This document shows positions 56,201 to 64,000 of a stretch of 64,000 bases of DNA, in pieces. The stretch lies in the NCBI GenBank assembly GCA_015179025.1, contig WHUX01000034.1, positions 310,001 to 374,000 of the forward strand, given 5' to 3'. This stretch comes from Terfezia claveryi (lineage: Eukaryota > Ascomycota > Pezizomycetes > Pezizales > Pezizaceae). The position numbers and the translations under genes were made by a program. The stretch's first letter is position 1. Each line of letters opens with the position of its first letter. The notes under the pieces are model-generated. The model made no database searches and was not told the origin of the DNA. It was given only the letters and a program-made list of their open reading frames with translations.

Positions 56201-57667
56201 AGGCGCATCTCGGAGCAACCCAGTTTCCATATCATAGGCTAATATATGGTGTTTAACCGACTGATGGACCTTCCTCAATACCGCGCCACAGGAAGTTCCC
56301 TCTCTCTGTAAGGTCGAGATAATAGGTGAAACCAGATCCCCTTCCTTAACAGGCATGTATTTTGGTGCAAATCCCATATCCATCCCCTTCGCTTCACTGA
56401 CAGCGCCTTGCATTCCTCCTGCCCATGCACTCCCATAGGGAGACAACCAACCCCTCTTTTCCTGCTCGATCCACCGCCTCATTTTTTTCGCGCCTTTTGA
56501 GGAAGAAGCTAGGACTAACTGGATGTAATTCAACTCCCCCTTCGCCCTCCTCGGCGTAAGCAATTTCTTGTTTCTCAAATTAAATATATAATCCAGCAAC
56601 TGCTCCGCTGGCGGTGCCGCTCTCTCCTTCATCTTCTTATTGTCATATCTACCACTCGACCCCATTGGGCTTACTTTCGGTACCTGTGGCGCTTGTTGCG
56701 GATTTCTAGGATGCGGTATCCACTCAAACTCAAGATCTAACAAACTATCTGCCTCATCCACAGCCACCATCTTCAAGTGTTCCAAATCAAGGAGTTTACG
56801 TGGTGACTGTAGGCCCTCCTCTAATAAATCCAGAACCCTCTTTGGTGTAGCAACGATAATATGTGGCTTTGGGTGTTCCTCCAATCTCTTCTTCTGTTTT
56901 TCATCGCCCTCGACTGTAGCAGTCCTGTACAGACTTTGTATGAACCCGGCAATATTCCCTTCAATTGCCTCTGACCCGGAGCGAGCCAGGATATTCGATA
57001 TCCAGAATTCATACTGCATAGCTAGGTCCGCGCTAGGGACTAGCACTAACACTGTAGTCGTAGGTTCAACCTCCCCCGATACTGTTGTGGTGCTGCGGTC
57101 GATATTCAGTAACCAGGTAGCTAACGCAAAGCTCTTCCCCGTTCCGGGTATATCCGCCAATGCCAAATGCGTGCGCTTGCTCAGCGCAGCAAGCAGCTTC
57201 GCTTGTATGGGCGTAAGATCCTCCATCAATGGATATGCTTTCCTCAAAGTCTCCCGAATAATAGGGCGGAGGACTAGTGCATTCGACCATTTCGTCGGGA
57301 GCTTGAATCCCGAGTGGCCGTCTCGTGTATTGGGCAAGGCATCCAGCTTTGAGGACGCAGAGCCGAGAAGCTTGCTAACGAGGGACGCAGCGGCATCTTC
57401 ACTGATATTATGCGGTGGTAGCGGTTCTGGCGGAGAAGTGAATGGTGGTATCTCGTCAAATTGCAGAGATAGTTTCTCTGCTGCTCGTCTACGCTCTTCT
57501 GCTGTTGGCGGGGGTAGATTGGTGCTTTGTCTACTGAAACTCCGTATTATGCTTGAGGAATGAAAACTCCGCCGTATGCTCCCCGTAGACGATATGTAAC
57601 TGGAATTCAGCAAGGTACGCCTGCACTGTGCACAGATCCACTGGTTCCGAGCGACGGAATACAGCAT
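53285..57667 (-). CDS. divergent mitochondrial DEAD-box-like protein (Mrh4-like) with a large C-terminal repeat array
   Basis: Intronless, 1,460 aa. The upstream in-frame GTG is not used; ATG is at 57667. The N-terminus looks mitochondrial (MLYSVARNQWICAQCRR, then RRSFHSSSIIRSFSR). Helicase-like blocks: Q-like YPLMEDLTPIQAKLLAAL, motif I ADIPGTGKSFALATW (GKS for GKT), Ia LVLVPSADLAMQYEF, Ib IIVATPKRVLDLL and II VDEAD. Motif III is degenerate (LVLASSSKGAK for SAT). V/VI-like parts are VSCTGLDCPGITHAYLFHRI and YCGRVSRHPFA. This pattern suits the fungal Mrh4 group, which assembles the mitochondrial large ribosomal subunit, but ATPase activity is doubtful. After about residue 860 comes a roughly 530-residue array of charged KGHEREVLKMD/KGHEMEMLEKDSE repeats, then a Pro/Glu-rich tail. 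The array is far outside the family's usual length. Confidence 0.75.
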   Translation of the reverse strand: MLYSVARNQWICAQCRRTLLNSSYISSTGSIRRSFHSSSIIRSFSRQSTNLPPPTAEERRRAAEKLSLQFDEIPPFTSPPEPLPPHNISEDAAASLVSKLLGSASSKLDALPNTRDGHSGFKLPTKWSNALVLRPIIRETLRKAYPLMEDLTPIQAKLLAALSKRTHLALADIPGTGKSFALATWLLNIDRSTTTVSGEVEPTTTVLVLVPSADLAMQYEFWISNILARSGSEAIEGNIAGFIQSLYRTATVEGDEKQKKRLEEHPKPHIIVATPKRVLDLLEEGLQSPRKLLDLEHLKMVAVDEADSLLDLEFEWIPHPRNPQQAPQVPKVSPMGSSGRYDNKKMKERAAPPAEQLLDYIFNLRNKKLLTPRRAKGELNYIQLVLASSSKGAKKMRRWIEQEKRGWLSPYGSAWAGGMQGAVSEAKGMDMGFAPKYMPVKEGDLVSPIISTLQREGTSCGAVLRKVHQSVKHHILAYDMETGLLRDAPLERKTVERTLREFLTLSSKTGLVGGLRKSKPPSLANTLLLDKKEKKAIGDDGYPEEITVPILEKLLEHDNWPEQVIVGLGTQASKSRFQKACEEIGIKAGQLSFQSWNSQSPKVHKLGRSDEYIASSTPPSSTPSKEEGRRRTQVWITDPVSCTGLDCPGITHAYLFHRIESTKDYVAYCGRVSRHPFAVQMDSAAWAAFDNSSHEEPGKIKSRTVTPGKVISIILEEHIIPEELEAEREAEKILLAKEEEGLFMLSGALGGYKLGKGEKVVRVISGQDERGRGGQEIGLPVVQRGSMFEKDVYLFEVVRREKIGCVVESYFKKEEGMDARRVERWEDVEDDIEDYAVKLWGPDNPREVQVAEEREVFKADSRSEALTGKGHEMEMLEKDSEVESLAEKGHGREVLEKDFEDESPAEKGHEREVLQLDSGDEALTGKGHETEMLDKDSEDEILAEKVHEREVLKMDTKGHEMEMLEKDSEVENPVEKGHEREVLIMDTKGQEIEMLAKDSEVDILAKKGHEREVLKMDSGNEALTRKGHQVEVIEKDSEDEILAEKGHEREVLKMDTKGHEMEMLEKDSEVESLAEKGHEGEVLQLDSGDEALTGKGHETEMLDKDSEDEIIAEKVQEREVLKMDTKGHEMETLEKDTEFESPVEKGHEREVSKMDTGNEALPGEVLKMDTMDEMEILVKDSEVESPVEKKHERELLQLKEALIGEVLKMDTKGHEMEMLEKDSEVESLAEKVHEREVLKMDTKGHEMEMLEKDSEVENPVEKGHEREVLIMDTKGQEIEMLAKDSEVDILAKKGHEREVLKMDSGNEALTWKGHQVEVIEKDSEDDEKGHERGVLAKDSEVDSLAEKGHEREVLKMDLGNEALTGKGHEMEILEKDSEDEILAGKGHERDVEEDKLGEEGRIVPDELQEPQPADGSAEIEPPANPLDILPAQKETELPSNPESATESQPLLQDQPKEAEK
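53490..55100 (-). repeat. intragenic minisatellite array with higher-order duplication
   Basis: In-frame tandem units of about 54-57 bp and shortened 36-bp units encode variants of KGHEREVLKMDSGNEALT and KGHEMEMLEKDSEVESLAE. A block of about 290 bp at 53695-53987 is almost identical to 54555-54843; the encoded stretch differs at one noted residue (TW-KGHQ versus TR-KGHQ). Further shared sub-blocks occur at 54390-54420 and 54895-54925. The whole array stays open. Confidence 0.9.
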
Positions 57668-58273
57668 TGGGAATACCACACCACACAGACGTCTGGAAGC
57701 CTTCTGTGCACAAAGAGACTGTAGCGTAGTTCAGTATTGGATTAGATGTTTGTATGTTGACTTTTCGGTGTTTCGGTGGGGTGTATTTCTTGGAGTTCCG
57801 AAATTTTTGGCAAGAGCCGCTTGCCAAGATTTCGGCTCTTTATCTATGGGTCTTATCGCTAAACACACAGTTGGACCGTGAAACGGCGGTTAGAAGATAA
57901 ACACGGTTAGAGCATGAAGAGAAACCAATCGAATTTGCTGCCTACTCGAATGCTCAGATTTGCTCCCACTCACACGAGATGTAAAGAAATTACAGAAATG
58001 AATAAGGCACAAGGCCTAGTGAAATCGGAAATATCATTAGGCAGAATAATCCACCACTCGAGATGTCCATCCTACATGCCTCCTCTTCTCTAAACTCCTC
58101 GTGGAGTAACCCCCCCTTACCGCACAGCCCTTGCTTACAAACCACACCCTACACCTTTAATAGTAGATCGCACTCTTAATTCAAAACAAAATGGAAATCC
58201 GTACAAACCCCAGGCGGAGAAAGTTCAAACAGAAAAACGCATACAACTGGAGAAACAGCAGCTCACAAACAAT
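57668..58273. other. intergenic between the helicase and SRPK genes
   Basis: Promoter side of the helicase gene and 3' side of the kinase gene (both on the - strand). No gene seen. Confidence 0.6.
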
Positions 58274-60423
<2,150 letters not shown>

Positions 60424-61447
60424 CGTAGCGAAGGTATAGATCTAGCTCTGTAGTGTGCGGTTGCAGGTTGCTTGTGATGATTTCAGCTGGTATTGCTTAT
60501 TCCCTTGCTGCTTGGCCACCCAATCCCTAGGTCCTCTTTAGATCCTCGTATAACTTCCAGGTCCTTCGAATTTGTGTCTGGAGGGAAATATGTGTAGCTG
60601 GAAAATATAGTTGATAGATGGTGAGTTAAGGCGACCCTGAACGTGATTGCGGGCCCTTGTCGTTGCGGGTTGATCAAATCTTGGAACAACACAGAGATGA
60701 AACGTTGTTGTAGCGCTTGCCTTAATAGAATAAAAATGTGAGCCCAGGCAGGTTGGAGCGAGAAAAATGCTACCCTTTAGTTGTGCTGTAAGCTGATCGT
60801 TCTATTTGCCTTCTTCTGGGACGTTGTGACCGCTGTGCTCTAGAGACAGAGTCCCATTTCCAATAGTAAAAGAAGATCACCCAAGGGGCTGAAAAGACTC
60901 GATGTGTATAAATATTAATGCGGCATCCACGATTAGATAACGAGAGATACGAACAAGAAGCAGACTAAACAACGTAACAAGCCCTTCTGCAACTTTCTGC
61001 TGAGACCGCAGGTTTTCTCTCCTCACCTCGAGCAGGAGGATGCACTTCTTCGATGCACAAAAATATTCCAGGGTCTTAGAGGGGGGGGCAAGGGCTTGGT
61101 AGGTAGCTGGTCTTAAGCTTTGGTTGGCTGATATTCCCTTGCTAACGTTATGGTTCATGGTTTCAGGGCCTTAAAATTGGAACCACTTCCAGAGGCGTAA
61201 TTTTATTACCACCTTCATATTAATGGAGCTCGGTCGAAGCGTAATTTTCAGGCCGGTTCGGGGCCATGGAACCGCAGGGGTAGGTTTCCCCCGGGCCAGA
61301 TGCCGATTGCCCGTTCGTTGGTTTGACGATGCGACATCACTGGAGGTTGGATTCAGAATGGTTCGGTAACAGAAGGCAACTTTCTGGAGATGCTGCGGAT
61401 CCTGCTTATTACAGAGACTCCTATTCGAGTTCAAAATGCGATAGTAA
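60424..61447. other. intergenic upstream of the SRPK gene
   Basis: Kinase promoter region and AT-rich sequence; a G-run near 61081. No gene supported. Confidence 0.55.
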
Positions 61448-62140
61448 GTGCTGAGTTCTGGGAATATGCTGATTGATGCTAATGAATGGATAGGTCATAT
61501 TACTGTGACAGATAAACTGTGGGCTCAGCTACTGATTTCGTTCAACGTCTCAGGACGAGAAGATGCGTTCAAGACGGGGATCCGCCAGCGTGATGGGAGA
61601 TGTGTTATTTCTGCAACCCGTAAATACAGCAACAAGATTTGCTCGTGAGAACTGGACTAGATTTGAAGGAGCGCATATTTCTCAGTTAAGGAAAATTTAT
61701 GGGTTCAGTGGGGATACGGGAGGTGGATTACGGATATGAATGATACAAATGGAAAATCAACTCGCTACAGAATGGGATGTTGCTTTGGAGGGATATCCAT
61801 AATCAGTACTTAATATCAATGAATCCGGATGTGAGTAATTTATTGACTAAATTTGTAAGAATGTTTACACCAACGAAGTAGCAGGATAGTTACAAGGTCG
61901 TCGTGTTTGATGAGGATATGGATGGGTTAGATGGACGAGTGTTTGATCCAGTGTGTCGAGATCCGAATAATGAGCATCATGTGTTCGACGAGTTATTGAG
62001 TTGGCATTTCGGACAGTCGGTGTTGGCAAATATGAAGGAAGCGAGGGAGCATGATTTTGCAGGAGATTAAGGTGATCAGCGGGGAAAGGTATGGATGGAA
62101 ATGGAAGGTTGCAACTCGATTAATGAATGTATAGGCAGTT
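61448..62140 (+). pseudogene. degraded fungal HNH-endonuclease-like gene
   Basis: The three frames together read one protein family. About 61545-61620: GREDAFKTGIRQRDGRCVIS. 61642-61675: ARENWTRFEGAHIS. 61692-61755: ENLWVQWGYGRWITDMNDTN. 61755-61830: KINSLQNGMLLWRDIHNQYL and ISMNPD. Then a probable intron 61831-61888 (gtgagt to aggatag), and YKVVVFDEDMDGLDGRVFDP to DELLSWHFGQSVLANMKEAR. Last, ERYGWKWKVATRLMN near 62090. CVIS, the AHI of the central region and NG-LL-IH-YL match the HNH-type proteins common in ascomycetes (from memory). At least three frame changes and an in-frame stop show it is inactive. The histidine needed after WTRFEGA is present, but the segment that follows it is disrupted. 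Confidence 0.65.
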
Positions 62141-64000
62141 TAGCGAGCGAGCCAATCGGAGAAAACGTTCGGAGGTACAAGTTAATGGATAACGAATTCT
62201 TTCCTAAACCCATGATCAGCTAATAAAATCACCTCTATCCTTTGGTGAGAGAAGGGAGATACCGGTACAGTTCTCTCTAGTCAACTCCTCTCTCTTGACG
62301 CCTAACAAGACTATAAACGCCTGTGCTTTGTATAACATAGATGCCGCAAAGAAATGATATGTTATAACGGAAAAACTTCTCTCCTGCATTAAACTCATTG
62401 CTCCAGCAGCGGGTGTCCAAAATGCATCCAGCTCCAATTTAGAATGATATGTAGTTACCATTTGTGCCTCACTTTCAGTGAGGTCAGCAGCTCCCTCGAC
62501 TGTAGAGTCCAATGTTATTGTGTTCACTTTCTTTTTACATTTTATGTGGGTTGACATGTGGGGCCACCCAGTGTGGAGGGATTATTTTTGTCTTGGGATG
62601 TTAATGTTGGTTCCGGCGGCTACAGGTTGAAACTACTAGCGCCACCCAAGATACCATTATCTTACTTTGGCGACTGGGGTGAACCACATGTCTCAATACG
62701 GACTGTGAAGCCCATACATAGCAGGATTTTCAAATAATTTTACGAGGTGCGAGAGGCCCACAGTAGAAGGATACAGGAATATCAACCACATATCAAGCAC
62801 CCGAGTCCGAGTTTGATCTGTAGACTATAGAGGGGTGATCATGCTGACCACCAAAGTCAACAGTTCTTAGTTGATAACAGAACAGCTGACTTCCGATAGC
62901 AAAAACTAAGCAGCCATATTCAGATTTATTGATAATTCTTAATTCGCCCTTTTGACGTAATAAGAGAGAAATTGTAGATACCTTCTAGTCTGGTTGGCAC
63001 AAGCCCCCCGCCAAACGCTTCGAAGCTTCTGTGGTCGTAAATGTGAAGCTTACACCTGTACTGGCATCTTTGTGATTGAATCGCTGAGGTATGCTGTAAG
63101 CAATACGCGACATAATTTCCTCGTGCCAACCAGACTGCCATCGGTGACCGTGGAATATTCCTTTAGAAGCTCTCAACGTGGCAACTTAGCCTACGCGAGA
63201 GACTAGGCAGACTAAGGCACTACGCTGGCTGTTATGCCTAGCACATGTAATCTACAGAGAGCCTCATTGACAACGAACATTGGCTGGCGTAAGATTGGCT
63301 TGAGCATCGGAGATAGGTGAGGTAATTGCAGTATTTGCTCTCGTTGTACTGGGAATTCTTTAGTAAGCACATGACGATTTGAGGCCTAGGTTGGCACAGC
63401 CCAGCCCCTCCACGGGTAGCTTGAATGATCGAATGGATCTTTAGCGGGGCCTTGGCATTGAACATGAGGGGAAGTCCTTTTTCTTTTCAAATGTTCAACT
63501 CCAAATTTGGTTGTACATAGGAAAGGTAGCGTTGCCAAGCCAGAATTCCCACGAATTTGTGTTGAAAATTGGAAAATTGACAGGGCTATGAGAAGCAACG
63601 GTTGAATACATGTGCATCTATATGTACGTGGGTGCCCTTCCTCGATATCTCCTACACATGAGGCAGCGCCGTATGACGTAGACTACGTAGAAATTTTTTT
63701 TTTCCTTTTTTTAAGAAAATTAATCAATACTCATATGTGGTCCCATATTACGTAGACAAGAACAGTAGTGACACTCGCTCGTTTCAACAATCTGAGGGTC
63801 CATCTGAATGTTACCCTCAACTAATTCCTCCCGCGTGAAACTATTACTTTCACTGCAGCATATTCCGAGAAGGCCCCCAACAACATATCCTGTTTGTGAT
63901 GACCAATCTGCCAGGCCTGAATGACCAACCATAAAGTCAACACAATTATCACCCGAAGCTGTCCCCCCTGGGTCACCTGTTTTTTTTTTTTGTTTCACTA
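62141..64000. other. gene-poor right end of the window
   Basis: No supported gene. A 113-codon frame (62216-62557, - strand) and a 92-codon frame (63720-63998, - strand) have no recognisable domain. Two related words, GGTTGGCACAAGCCCC (about 62990) and GGTTGGCACAGCCC (about 63389), hint at old repeats. TTACCCTCAA is at 63811-63820. Confidence 0.5.

Noticed and set aside
62216..62557. 113-codon frame on the - strand near the right end
   Set aside because: No recognisable family and no flanking splice or promoter support.
63720..63998. 92-codon frame on the - strand at the window edge
   Set aside because: Could be part of a gene beyond the window, but nothing recognisable is seen.

Overview
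This is a nuclear window from a filamentous ascomycete (Pezizomycotina). The evidence is dense single-copy eukaryotic genes with short GT-AG introns (about 50-100 bp, CTAAC/CTGAC-type branch sites), fungal-type orthologues of RCC1, Sip5, Ara2, Sam50, Pam16, Cox16, Arp8 and Mrh4, a split-promoter tRNA, and two degraded nuclease-like genes of kinds I recall from Pezizomycete genomes. The class-level placement is inference; no marker in the window settles it. There is no prokaryotic, viral or CRISPR signal.

Layout. 1-9 kb: 3' part of RCC1 (+), a Pex30-type peroxisomal ER membrane protein (+), and Sip5 (+). 9-11 kb: mobile and pseudogene debris, with a pogo-like terminal fragment and a broken PD-(D/E)XK-like gene. 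11-16.5 kb: an unknown one-TM protein (+), Mediator subunit Med27 (-) and Pam16 (-). 17-22 kb: Ara2 (+), a COX14-like protein (+) and Sam50 (+). 22-31 kb: a FAD oxidoreductase (-), an SDR (+) and a small-subunit catalase (+) ending in a PTS1-like AKL. 31-36.3 kb: a coiled-coil protein (-), tRNA-Val(CAC) and Arl1 (-). 36.6-46 kb: Arp8 (+), a dsRBD-DExH helicase (+) and Cox16 (+). 46-60.5 kb: a Vnx1/CAX-type vacuolar exchanger (-), proteasome ATPase Rpt6 (+), an Mrh4-like helicase with a 1.6-kb intragenic repeat array (-) and an SRPK kinase (-). 60.5-64 kb: gene-poor, holding a degraded HNH-nuclease gene.

The genes are housekeeping functions and do not form a cluster. Several serve mitochondria (Pam16, Sam50, Cox16, COX14-like, Mrh4-like, probably Ara2) and two serve peroxisomes (Pex30-like, catalase).

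The most interesting unexplained signals are these. (1) In genes between about 11 and 31 kb the coding strand runs from C-rich to G-rich, often restarting in each exon. (2) The 10-mer TTACCCTCAA occurs at least eight times. Two copies sit in an identical 15-mer, in the same orientation, 136 and 181 bp upstream of two start codons. (3) Six apparent single-base losses break three genes, all at G/C homopolymers. (4) A divergent mitochondrial helicase carries a recently duplicating, charged C-terminal repeat array. (5) There is a 7-nt microexon in ARL1, a GC-AG intron, and a first coding exon that is only an ATG in PAM16.

All exon models come from manual reading. Lengths were checked for frame consistency, and Arl1 gives 181 aa and Rpt6 389 aa, as expected for those families.
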